32,535 nucleotides of DNA, taken from assembly GCA_002695065.1 (NCBI GenBank), contig NZNW01000075.1:1-32535 (forward strand). The letters are read 5' to 3'. The stretch is from Salinicola sp. GTDB taxonomy: Bacteria; Pseudomonadota; Gammaproteobacteria; Pseudomonadales; Halomonadaceae. Under the pieces are notes generated by a model. It did no database searches and had not been told where the DNA came from. It was given only the letters and a program-made list of their open reading frames with translations. Position 1 is the stretch's first letter; each line of letters begins with the position of its first letter. Positions 16,996 through 25,546 of the stretch are shown one piece after another. A program made the position numbers and the translations under genes.

Positions 16996-17727
16996 TCAAG
17001 CCGTCTGAACCAAGTGGTCCTGCAGGCAGCCCACGACACTCCCCTCGCAGGCCAGCGCCTGCATGTCCAGCATATGCACCCAGCCACGCGCGAGCTTGAG
17101 CAGCCCTTCCTGACGGAACGCCGTCAGCGTACGGCTGACATGCACCGGGGAGAGCCCCAGCGCATCCGCGAGCTGCTGCTGGGATAGCGGTAGACGAAAG
17201 CGCTCCCGCAGCGTCTCATCGTTGTTGCGCCGCAGACGGCAGCCTATCTCGAACAACAGATACGCCACTCGTTGGCGGGCACTCCGGCGGGAAAGATGGA
17301 CCAGCCTCTCACTCAGCACCGCCTGCTGATACGAGCAGGCCGCGAAGCAGGCCGAGGTGATGCGAGTCGATTCACGAAACAGGTTCAGCAGCTGCCGATT
17401 GGCGATCGACCGGATCTCGCCGTCTTCGAGCATGGCCACGCTGGAGAGCCTCTGCTTGAACGGGAACTCGTGGAGTCCGATGACATCGCCGGGCAGGTAG
17501 ATCTCCAGGATATGACGGGCCCCACCCTCCAGGTGGCGGAACGAATAGGCCCATCCACTCTGCAAGGCACAGAAGTCCCGCGCAGTGTCGCCCTCGTGCC
17601 AGAGCACCTGCCCCTTGGCAACGCTCGTCGAGGCGCTTTCCAGAGCATCGAGCTGGCGGCGATCATTTTCCGAGAGTTTTCCGTAGTGACTAAAATGGCG
17701 GGCAATACAGCCTTCCTGCTGACCCAT
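16996..17727 (-). CDS. Crp/Fnr-family transcriptional regulator
   Basis: A 243-residue regulator with a cyclic-nucleotide-binding-like beta-roll at about residues 25-120 and a C-terminal winged helix-turn-helix, with LSQQQLADALGLSPVHVSRT at about 180-199. The N-terminal cysteine cluster that carries the iron-sulfur centre in Fnr is absent; the scattered cysteines (for example 7, 53, 127, 131) do not form it. The effector is unknown. The ATG at 17727 has GAAGG about seven bases upstream. A perfect 15-base palindrome lies just upstream at 17739-17753, suggesting autoregulation. The gene is divergent from a small orphan gene at 18021. Confidence 0.88.
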   Translation of the reverse strand: MGQQEGCIARHFSHYGKLSENDRRQLDALESASTSVAKGQVLWHEGDTARDFCALQSGWAYSFRHLEGGARHILEIYLPGDVIGLHEFPFKQRLSSVAMLEDGEIRSIANRQLLNLFRESTRITSACFAACSYQQAVLSERLVHLSRRSARQRVAYLLFEIGCRLRRNNDETLRERFRLPLSQQQLADALGLSPVHVSRTLTAFRQEGLLKLARGWVHMLDMQALACEGSVVGCLQDHLVQTA

Positions 17728-17738
17728 GCATTTGCCTT

Positions 17739-17753
17739 CTTGAATTTTTCAAG
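17739..17753. promoter_or_regulatory. Palindrome upstream of the Crp/Fnr-type gene
   Basis: CTTGAA-TTT-TTCAAG has perfect six-base arms and begins 12 bases before the start codon. It resembles an FNR-type box (TTGAT-N4-ATCAA) but the half-sites are one base closer. The position, overlapping the leader and ribosome site, fits negative autoregulation. That role is inferred. Confidence 0.45.
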
Positions 17754-17963
17754 CATGACAGCATGTTAGGCAGGCAAGTTACATAACATCGGTTAGATGG
17801 CCAGGGTAAAATGGCTGGTGGAGGAGCGCTCGACGGTCTCTCTCCACAAGCCGGGCATACCGGATGATGGCGCCCTTTCGACGAAGAGACGCTCGCCCTA
17901 TCGTGCTATCGCCACTGGTGACTCGCACCATCCTCCTCGTGTCCCGGGGTGACAGAATCCAGT

Positions 17964-17991
17964 TTGAACGCACGGAAGCTTATATTAGAAT
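17964..17991 (+). promoter_or_regulatory. Sigma70 promoter of the 69-residue orphan gene
   Basis: TTGAAC (17964-17969) and TAGAAT (17986-17991) are 16 bases apart. Transcription from about 17998 would leave a leader of roughly 23 bases before the ATG at 18021. This rules out an upstream in-frame GTG at 17949, which lies before the promoter. The rest of 17728-18020 holds no supported gene. Confidence 0.6.
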
Positions 17992-18020
17992 CTATTAATC
18001 AAAATAAAGCGGGGATAGAG

Positions 18021-18230
18021 ATGTTCAGGCGCTACATCGTAAGAACCAAACAGGCTGGCACCTTGCATCAGCACTTCACCATTACCGATACGCACAACGG
18101 CAACCTGACTGTCGATGTGTACCATCGCGAAGCCAACGCAAGACGACGCATGGAACTCCTCAACAGACAGGAAACCGGCAGCCATGGCACCTGGTCCGTC
18201 CCCGAGCGGGAAGCAAGCTCCGGCGAATGA
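18021..18230 (+). CDS. Small orphan protein, 69 residues
   Basis: I do not recognise this protein. It is basic and hydrophilic, with no signal peptide or membrane segment. The middle (TITDTHNGNLTVDVYHREANA) alternates in a way that suggests beta strands, followed by a basic helix RRRMELLNRQ. The ATG at 18021 has GGGGA about five bases upstream, and a credible promoter sits immediately before it, which supports a real gene despite its size. It is followed by the converging membrane-protein gene, 30 bases between stops. Confidence 0.6.
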   Translation: MFRRYIVRTKQAGTLHQHFTITDTHNGNLTVDVYHREANARRRMELLNRQETGSHGTWSVPEREASSGE

Positions 18231-18260
18231 CGCTCGGCCAGGAGCTCCCATCGAGAACCG

Positions 18261-18875
18261 TTACCCCGCGGTTCGACTCAGCGTACCGATCAGGTAGAGA
18301 TCGTGCAGGTAGCCATCGAGCCTGGAAATACCATGGGTCATGGCGATCACGGCATAGATGAGCAACATCAATATCCAATCACTATTCATCCACGCCAGCG
18401 ATTCCACCGGTACGCGATAAGCGATGGTATACAGACTCAGCCCGCCCAGAAACATGACCACCAGGCAGTTGACCAGCACGAGTGTCAGTAACACCGGGCG
18501 GCTGTCCCTGCGGGGCAGGTTGGTCTTCCACGCCAGCGGATGACGCACCCTGAGCCGGCCGTTGATGACGATACGCCGGCCCCGGCGCAGCAGCGCTCCC
18601 AGGTACTGTGGATCGTTCGGCAGCGAAGCCGCGGAGAGCAAGAGGCGCTGATCGAAGTGCGCCCCGAAAAGTCGACCCGCGATATCCAGCAACCGCTGGG
18701 GCTCGCCAGTGGCCGCATACCGCTCAGCCTGTTGCGAAAGCTGACCCAAGGGCGTTTCACTGCTCGCCTGACGCTCGTCATCCTCGAAGTTCTGAGCGTA
18801 ATAAATGTCGTAGACCTGATAAACGGAGACGGCGACACCCACGAAAATCAGCAAGAACGTCAATACACTTATCAT
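18261..18875 (-). CDS. Unknown membrane protein with three predicted helices
   Basis: A 204-residue protein that I do not recognise. It begins with a hydrophobic segment (about 2-22), then a polar, arginine-rich cytoplasmic or periplasmic region (about 25-125), then two more hydrophobic segments (about 128-150 and 166-184). A basic patch, LLRRGRRIVINGRLRVRHP, is notable. The ATG at 18875 was chosen over a GTG at 18884 because TTGGGGAG lies eight bases upstream of it. A TATGAT -10-like box and a perfect palindrome precede it. Confidence 0.65.
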   Translation of the reverse strand: MISVLTFLLIFVGVAVSVYQVYDIYYAQNFEDDERQASSETPLGQLSQQAERYAATGEPQRLLDIAGRLFGAHFDQRLLLSAASLPNDPQYLGALLRRGRRIVINGRLRVRHPLAWKTNLPRRDSRPVLLTLVLVNCLVVMFLGGLSLYTIAYRVPVESLAWMNSDWILMLLIYAVIAMTHGISRLDGYLHDLYLIGTLSRTAG

Positions 18876-18904
18876 GCTCCCCACTCCCCAAGTTTTGATC
18901 CCGC

Positions 18905-18929
18905 ATCATAGCAATGTCTCGACGAGACA
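18905..18929 (-). promoter_or_regulatory. Promoter and palindromic operator candidate for the membrane-protein gene
   Basis: On the minus strand a TATGAT -10 box (18905-18910) is preceded, within the normal spacer, by the perfect palindrome TGTCTCG-T-CGAGACA (18915-18929). The -35 region is poor, as in regulated promoters. A factor bound here would block RNA polymerase directly. No known regulator with this site was recognised. Confidence 0.45.
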
Positions 18930-19129
18930 GGCCACGCAGCAGCGGTGCGTCATTTAGCCACCGGCTAAAGTCGTAGCACGCGAGGAACCGCGATCGCTGA
19001 GAATCCAAAGTCATCAAGGGCCGTTGAGCGATGCCCAAACACCTTGCGACCCGGTATCCGTTCCGACCGACCTGAGCCAATCTCTGGTCCGCTCTATCCC
19101 CGGGCTCCCTGCCCCACTGCTTCGTTTAG

Positions 19130-19372
19130 CTACCCGGTCATCAACCACAGCGAGTATTTCGGCGACTGCATACCGATCGCTTGCAGCATTTCACCCTTGG
19201 GCGGTCTGCCTGACAGCCCGATGCTTTCTACAATTTTCTTCGCCACAGCAATGATTTGCGAAAACTCATGACGTCCAGACGTCTCGGCAACCTGCCGATG
19301 TTCAGGATCGGCCATCGCCGCATGATCAACATCGCCCTCCTGACCGCTGAATGCCTCCAGTCGGAGGATTGG
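19130..19372 (-). other. Possible gene remnant, 80-codon open frame
   Basis: A stop-to-stop frame on the minus strand with plausible protein composition, including QIIAVAKKIVESIGLSGRPP and a tail QSPKYSLWLMTG. Its first ATG is internal, at 19315, and no ribosome site precedes it. Third-position GC looks lower than in neighbouring genes, as expected for foreign DNA. I do not recognise the sequence. It may be a decayed fragment or chance. Confidence 0.2.
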
Positions 19373-19578
19373 TCATGAATCGGCAATCCCTCACGCGCGT
19401 GTCAGAGAAAACATCGTTTTCAATCCTTAATTTTTCTTTAAGGGTAGAGATACCTTCTGTAACATCGCCAGCACTGACACACGCGCCAAATTTTCCAGTT
19501 CTGGTTGCTTCCCTGCGGCCGCTTCGACCCGGTATGGCAAACGATCTATCCCGACCGCTTCCCATAGCCGGGTTTCTT

Positions 19579-19606
19579 TTGGCTCTAGCACTTTCGACTA
19601 TATTAT
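19579..19606 (+). promoter_or_regulatory. Candidate sigma70 promoter in the scar region
   Basis: TTGGCT (19579-19584) and TATTAT (19601-19606, five of six consensus bases) are 16 bases apart in an AT-rich setting. Transcription would start near 19613, and a strong terminator follows at 19786-19836, which defines a unit of about 220 bases. Confidence 0.45.
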
Positions 19607-19641
19607 TGATAACCACTCCATTCGAGGAGTAGTATCGGCTT

Positions 19642-19761
19642 GTGCAACCGGTCAACCGAGCCTGCCCTTATCCCTCAGTCGCACTGCGGATGAGCTGGTT
19701 CGTCGGCCTGCACAGCTACAAATCGACCATGAACAGCGTTCTCAAAAAAATGACGTCCTGA
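19642..19761 (+). CDS. Possible 39-residue small protein
   Basis: A GTG-started frame of 39 codons lies inside the promoter-terminator unit. A GAGGAG at 19624-19629 precedes it by 12 bases, somewhat long for a ribosome site. An internal ATG at 19690 would give 24 residues, ending in STMNSVLKKMTS. No family is recognised. The transcript could equally be noncoding. Confidence 0.25.
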   Translation: MQPVNRACPYPSVALRMSWFVGLHSYKSTMNSVLKKMTS

Positions 19762-19785
19762 CTCGATCAGTAGACGCACTCCCAG

Positions 19786-19836
19786 CCCGCGCCGATATAA
19801 GGCTCAACCAAGCCCGATATCGAGCGCGGGTTTTTT
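19786..19836 (+). terminator. Strong intrinsic terminator in the scar region
   Basis: Arms CCCGCGC-CGATAT (19786-19798) and ATATCG-A-GCGCGGG (19817-19830) form 13 pairs with one bulged base, capped by an inner GGCT/AGCC stem. Six Ts follow directly. This is among the best terminators in the window, yet no ordinary gene lies upstream of it. Confidence 0.85.
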
Positions 19837-20027
19837 GTGAACTTTGCATCACTTCTTTACAAACATCATCCAGAATATTTCATGTGCAATCAGTTTCTCT
19901 AATTTTCAAGACGAAAGTCTTATCCTGGTTCGTATTACCTTTGAATTATCTAGTTTTTTTATTTGCTCTGGCGACGCAAAACAGCGACAATCTCGCCATT
20001 GGGCAATATGTGTTGTTTCTAATAAAT

Positions 20028-20128
20028 GCTGCCCCTACCGCGTTCATGGTCGCCTTCCGCAGGAAGCGATCGTTTCCGGCCCGTAGGTCGATCATCTCCC
20101 TTGGTGACGCTTATCGGGCCGTTTTTTT
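20028..20128 (+). ncRNA. Candidate small RNA of about 100 nt
   Basis: Two consecutive hairpins end in a U-run, the common layout of Hfq-type small RNAs. Stem one pairs 20048-20058 with 20062-20071 (10 pairs, one bulge, loop GCA). Stem two is the terminator at 20077-20121, followed by seven Ts. Upstream, TTGGGC at 19999-20004 is a possible -35, but -10 matches are poor (ATAAAT at 20022-20027), so the 5' end is a guess. No convincing reading frame fits. The family is unknown. Confidence 0.35.
20077..20128 (+). terminator. Intrinsic terminator with seven-base T-run
   Basis: CGGCCCG (20077-20083) pairs with CGGGCCG (20115-20121) around a 31-base internal part that can pair further, then seven Ts at 20122-20128. 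No ordinary gene lies upstream. Confidence 0.7.
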
Positions 20129-20262
20129 GTCCCCGATTTCCCCTCCAACCGGGCTCCTCTTGGTCAGTGGCGCTCTCGATTGCTCGTCTGCCCAGCCCGA
20201 CAGGCTTCTCCGGCGTCACGGGCCTTTTCCCTCCCCTAGCGAGCACGCGTTCACGCCTGAAT

Positions 20263-20517
20263 GCGCCTCTCTCAAAGGCTATAAAGGGAGCGGGTATTCA
20301 GCTACCCAAGGGACAGCGAACGCACGTTTTCGCCACACCCTTGTCAGCCATTGCACGATGAATGGCGGTGAGTATTGAGGCTGCAAAAGAACTGGGATAT
20401 CAGACAATTACGATGACAATGCGCTAAGTGCACCTGTCGCCCGACCAGCTGACGAACGCCATTGAATACGCGCCAAAGGTCGATGACCAGAGTGTGGACA
20501 CTGGCAAGAATATGTGA
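20263..20517 (+). pseudogene. Decayed tyrosine-type integrase, C-terminal fragment
   Basis: Reading across frames recovers the catalytic C-terminus of a phage-type tyrosine recombinase. The first segment is KGAGIQLPKGQRTHV. After a one-base deletion at 20329-20330 comes RHTLVSHCTMNGG, which completes the HxxR box. After two more one-base deletions (near 20373 and 20390) come LGYQTITMTMR, a stop codon, and VHLSPDQLTNAIEYAP. In intact relatives the segment reads MTMRYAHLSP, so the TAA at 20425-20427 sits exactly at the catalytic tyrosine. The N-terminal half is missing. The fragment ends 43 bases from the 3' end of tRNA-Leu, the usual target and position for such elements. It cannot be active. 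Confidence 0.85.
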
Positions 20518-20559
20518 GGGGTGATACGAGGAAAGATGACGTCAAATCATTGTAAAGCA

Positions 20560-20646
20560 TGGTGCCGGCGGTCGGACTCGAACCGACACACTGTTTCCAG
20601 CGGCGGATTTTGAATCCGCTGCGTCTACCAATTCCGCCACGCCGGC
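20560..20646 (-). tRNA. tRNA-Leu (anticodon CAA)
   Basis: An 87-base tRNA with encoded CCA (20560-20562). The acceptor stem GCCGGCG pairs with CGCCGGC. The D-arm has GGTAGACGC, the anticodon loop is TTCAAAA with anticodon CAA (reads UUG), there is a long class II variable arm, and the T-arm contains GGTTCGAGTCC. It reads away from queA, and its 3' end faces the integrase remnant. Confidence 0.97.
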
Positions 20647-20657
20647 AGCGGAGACGC

Positions 20658-20685
20658 ATTATACGGACGCCCGCCCCGGCGTCAA
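20658..20685 (-). promoter_or_regulatory. Sigma70 promoter of tRNA-Leu
   Basis: On the minus strand TTGACG (20680-20685) and a perfect TATAAT (20658-20663) are 16 bases apart. A GC-rich discriminator, GCGTCTCC, follows, typical of stringently controlled stable RNA promoters. Confidence 0.85.
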
Positions 20686-20693
20686 TCATCACG

Positions 20694-20722
20694 CTGACTT
20701 AATCGGCTACGTGCTTTATGAT
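20694..20722 (+). promoter_or_regulatory. Sigma70 promoter of queA
   Basis: CTGACT (20694-20699) and TATGAT (20717-20722) are exactly 17 bases apart. Transcription near 20729 gives a leader of about 51 bases and excludes an in-frame start at 20711, which lies inside the promoter. The -35 box is only eight bases from that of the divergent tRNA promoter. Confidence 0.65.
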
Positions 20723-20779
20723 GGCGCCCTTTCAGATGTCACCCGCCCATCCAGATTCGACCGATACGCGACCTACGCC

Positions 20780-23144
<2,365 letters not shown>

Positions 23145-23248
23145 CACGATCCGAGTCGGCACGTCGATGATCTGCCGTCCATCGGTCTCGCCCAAGTAAC
23201 CGTCTCATTACGCGACCATTTCCTCACATAACTTTCGGAGAAACATCC

Positions 23249-23581
23249 ATGCTGGACTTTTTCATCCCTGCGGCTCACGCCCAGGATGCGGGCGGCCCTG
23301 CCGGCGGTGGTATTGCCCAGATCATCATGCTGGTCGGCTTTGTGTTGATCTTCTACTTCCTGCTGTGGCGTCCGCAGTCCAAGCGCGCGAAGGAGCACAA
23401 GAAGCTGGTCAACAATCTGTCCAAGGGTGACGAAATCGTGATCGGCGGCGGGCTGCTCGGCCGCATCACCAACGTGACCGACGACTTCATCAGCATGGAG
23501 ATCGCCGAAGGCACCGTCGTCAACGTTCAGAAGAGCGCGGTAGCCTCCGTGCTTCCCAAAGGCACGTTGAAGTCGCTGTAA
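23249..23581 (+). CDS. yajC: Sec translocase accessory subunit YajC
   Basis: A 110-residue single-span inner-membrane protein. The membrane segment is about residues 22-42, followed by WRPQSKRAKEHKKL, the family signature, and a soluble cytoplasmic tail. YajC associates with SecDF, and with SecYEG and YidC, in the holotranslocon. The ATG at 23249 has GGAG nine bases upstream. The order tgt-yajC-secD-secF is conserved in many gammaproteobacteria. Confidence 0.95.
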   Translation: MLDFFIPAAHAQDAGGPAGGGIAQIIMLVGFVLIFYFLLWRPQSKRAKEHKKLVNNLSKGDEIVIGGGLLGRITNVTDDFISMEIAEGTVVNVQKSAVASVLPKGTLKSL

Positions 23582-23588
23582 CTCTCCT

Positions 23589-23614
23589 GGCTGCCGGCCC
23601 TCCCGCCGGCAGCC
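23589..23614 (+). terminator. Hairpin between yajC and secD
   Basis: A perfect 10-bp stem, GGCTGCCGGC (23589-23598) with GCCGGCAGCC (23605-23614), loops over six bases, seven bases past the yajC stop. The following tract GTCTCTTTCC is only moderately T-rich, so it may attenuate or stabilise rather than fully stop transcription into secD. Confidence 0.55.
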
Positions 23615-23686
23615 GTCTCTTTCCGCGACACTCTTCGCACGACGGTCATTGCCCCGATCGTCATTGATTGAAAGGACAGGGCTTCC

Positions 23687-25534
23687 ATGCTCAATCGTTA
23701 CCCCCTGTGGAAGTATCTGCTGATACTCATCGTCTGTGTGGTTGGCGTCATCTACGCGTTACCCAATCTTTACCCACAGGATCCCGCCGTCCAGATCAGC
23801 ACCACCAACGGTTCTCTGGGCAGTCAGCAGCTCGACCGTGTTACCCAGGCGCTGGCCGAGGATGACATCCAGGTCAAGTCGGCAGCGATGACAGGCAACA
23901 ACACCGCCCTGATTCGGTTGAACGATGCCGAACAGCAGCTTCCCGCCCGCGATGTGGTCGACGACGTACTCGACGGCGACTACACCGTGGCGCTCAATCT
24001 GGCCGACTCCACGCCATCCTGGCTGACCAGCCTCTCCGCGGCGCCAATGAAACTCGGTCTCGACCTTCGCGGTGGGGTTCACTTCCTGCTCGAGGTCGAC
24101 ATGAAGGCGGCCGTCGAACAGCGTCTGGAGGCGACGGCCAGCGCGATTCGCGCCGATCTCCGCGATCAACGCATTCGCTACCGCTCCACCGACGTCGACG
24201 ACAACGCGCTGCACCTGGAGTTCGCCAACGCCGAGGACCGCGATGCCGCGCGCGATCAGATCAGCCAGACATTCAACGAATTCCAGCTGGAGAATCGTGA
24301 CGAGGGCCGCCGGGCCTTCCTCGACATGACGCTGACCGAGCAGTCGATCAAGGACATTCAGGATTACGCGGTCCAGCAGAACCTGACCACGATCCGCAAT
24401 CGCGTCAACGAACTCGGGGTGTCCGAGCCGCTGGTACAGCGCCAGGGCCCGAGCCGTATCGTGGTCGAGCTGCCGGGCGTGCAGGACACCGCCGAGGCCA
24501 AGCGCATCGTGGGGGCGACGGCGAACCTGGAGTTCCGCCTCGAGGCCCGCCCGGACGCCCCGGATTCCGAGACGGAGACCTTCCCGTTCCGCAACGACCC
24601 ACAGCGCACCGCCACCCTGTCGCGTGACGTGATCATCACCGGTGACCGGGTCTCCAGCGCGAGCCAGGGCTTCGATCAGAATGGCCGCCCGCAGGTGAAC
24701 ATCAACCTGGACGGCACCGGCGGCTCGCTGATGAACCAGGCCACCCGCACCAATATCGGTCGCAACATGGCGGTGCTGTACATCGACCACAGCACGGAGA
24801 CCCGCACGGTCACCCGTGATGGAAAGCAGGTCGAAGAGCGCATCCCGACGACCAGCCGCAGCATCATCAGCCTGGCGACGGTGCAGAGCGCGCTCAGCAA
24901 CCGCTTCCGCATCACCGGGCTGGATTCCCCGACCGAAGCCAGTGAACTGGCGCTGCTGCTGCGCTCCGGCTCGCTCGCCGCACCGATCTACTTCGTGCAG
25001 GAGCGCACCATCGGGCCCAGCCTGGGCGCACAGAACATCGAGCGCGGTATCTTCTCGGTGATCGTCGGCGGGCTGCTCGTCATCGCCTTCATGCTGATCC
25101 GCTACAAGGCCTTCGGCGTGATTGCCAACGCGGCGCTGGCGGTCAACCTGGTGCTTCTGATCGCGGCCATGTCGCTGCTCGGCGCGACCCTGACGCTGCC
25201 CGGCATCGCCGGTATCGTGCTGACGCTGGGCATGGCGGTGGATGCCAACGTACTGATCTACGAGCGCATACGCGAGGAGCTCAGACGCAAGACGCCCGCC
25301 CAGCAGGCGATTCATGCAGGCTATGGTCGCGCCTTCACCTCGATCGTCGACGCCAACCTCACCACGCTGCTGGTCGCGGTGGTGCTGTTCTCGATCGGCA
25401 CCGGGCCGATCAAGGGCTTCGCCGTGACGCTGTCACTCGGGATACTCACGTCGATGTTCACCGGCATCGTGGTGTCGCGTGCCCTCGTCAACCTCTCCAT
25501 CGGCGGCAAGCCGGTGAAGAAACTCTGGATCTAG
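23687..25534 (+). CDS. secD: Protein translocase subunit SecD
   Basis: SecD with SecF uses the proton motive force to complete protein export. The 615-residue protein has the length and six-helix RND-like plan of E. coli SecD. An N-terminal helix lies at about 8-26, a large periplasmic domain with LGLDLRGGVHFLLEVDM follows, then RNRVNELGVSEPLVQRQG, and a five-helix C-terminal bundle with GPSLGAQNIERG and MAVDANVLIYERIREEL. The last holds the aspartate implicated in proton passage. The ATG at 23687 has AAGGA and CAGGG purine stretches upstream. It lies 12 bases before secF, whose ribosome site overlaps the secD stop. Confidence 0.97.
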   Translation: MLNRYPLWKYLLILIVCVVGVIYALPNLYPQDPAVQISTTNGSLGSQQLDRVTQALAEDDIQVKSAAMTGNNTALIRLNDAEQQLPARDVVDDVLDGDYTVALNLADSTPSWLTSLSAAPMKLGLDLRGGVHFLLEVDMKAAVEQRLEATASAIRADLRDQRIRYRSTDVDDNALHLEFANAEDRDAARDQISQTFNEFQLENRDEGRRAFLDMTLTEQSIKDIQDYAVQQNLTTIRNRVNELGVSEPLVQRQGPSRIVVELPGVQDTAEAKRIVGATANLEFRLEARPDAPDSETETFPFRNDPQRTATLSRDVIITGDRVSSASQGFDQNGRPQVNINLDGTGGSLMNQATRTNIGRNMAVLYIDHSTETRTVTRDGKQVEERIPTTSRSIISLATVQSALSNRFRITGLDSPTEASELALLLRSGSLAAPIYFVQERTIGPSLGAQNIERGIFSVIVGGLLVIAFMLIRYKAFGVIANAALAVNLVLLIAAMSLLGATLTLPGIAGIVLTLGMAVDANVLIYERIREELRRKTPAQQAIHAGYGRAFTSIVDANLTTLLVAVVLFSIGTGPIKGFAVTLSLGILTSMFTGIVVSRALVNLSIGGKPVKKLWI

Positions 25535-25546
25535 GAGACGCGAGCA

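Larger units (their letters stand above)
18930..20559. other. Accessory region without an intact gene; probable integrative-element scar
   Basis: About 1.6 kb without an ordinary-sized gene, visibly richer in A and T than the flanks, especially 19420-19620 and 19840-20030. It holds a possible decayed reading frame (19130-19372), a possible small transcription unit (19579-19836), a candidate small RNA (about 20028-20128) and a tyrosine integrase pseudogene (20263-20517) next to tRNA-Leu. An AT-rich hairpin CCTTAA-N7-TTAAGG lies at 19425-19443. No att duplication of the tRNA 3' end was found by eye, so the far edge is not defined. Confidence 0.55.

Noticed and set aside
17864-17879. A 16-base identical match between 17864-17879 and 20718-20733
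   Set aside because: It covers the -10 and discriminator region of queA but the first copy lacks a -35 partner and a gene. A single match of this length in a 32-kb GC-rich window can be chance.
17779-17973. A 64-codon minus-strand frame between the Crp/Fnr-type gene and the orphan gene
   Set aside because: There is no ribosome site, the composition is basic and shadow-like, and it overlaps the orphan's promoter.
17949-18020. GTG start at 17949 extending the 69-residue orphan to 93 residues
   Set aside because: A TTGAAC-16-TAGAAT promoter lies inside the extension, and the ATG at 18021 has a ribosome site while the GTG does not.
18778-19080. A 100-codon minus-strand frame overlapping the start of the unknown membrane protein
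   Set aside because: It overlaps a better supported gene, covers its promoter and palindrome, and has no ribosome site.
19884-20378. A 164-codon plus-strand frame across the scar region
   Set aside because: It runs through the candidate small RNA, the terminator at 20077-20128 and part of the integrase relic, which is read in a different frame at its start. Only its last few codons carry integrase sequence.
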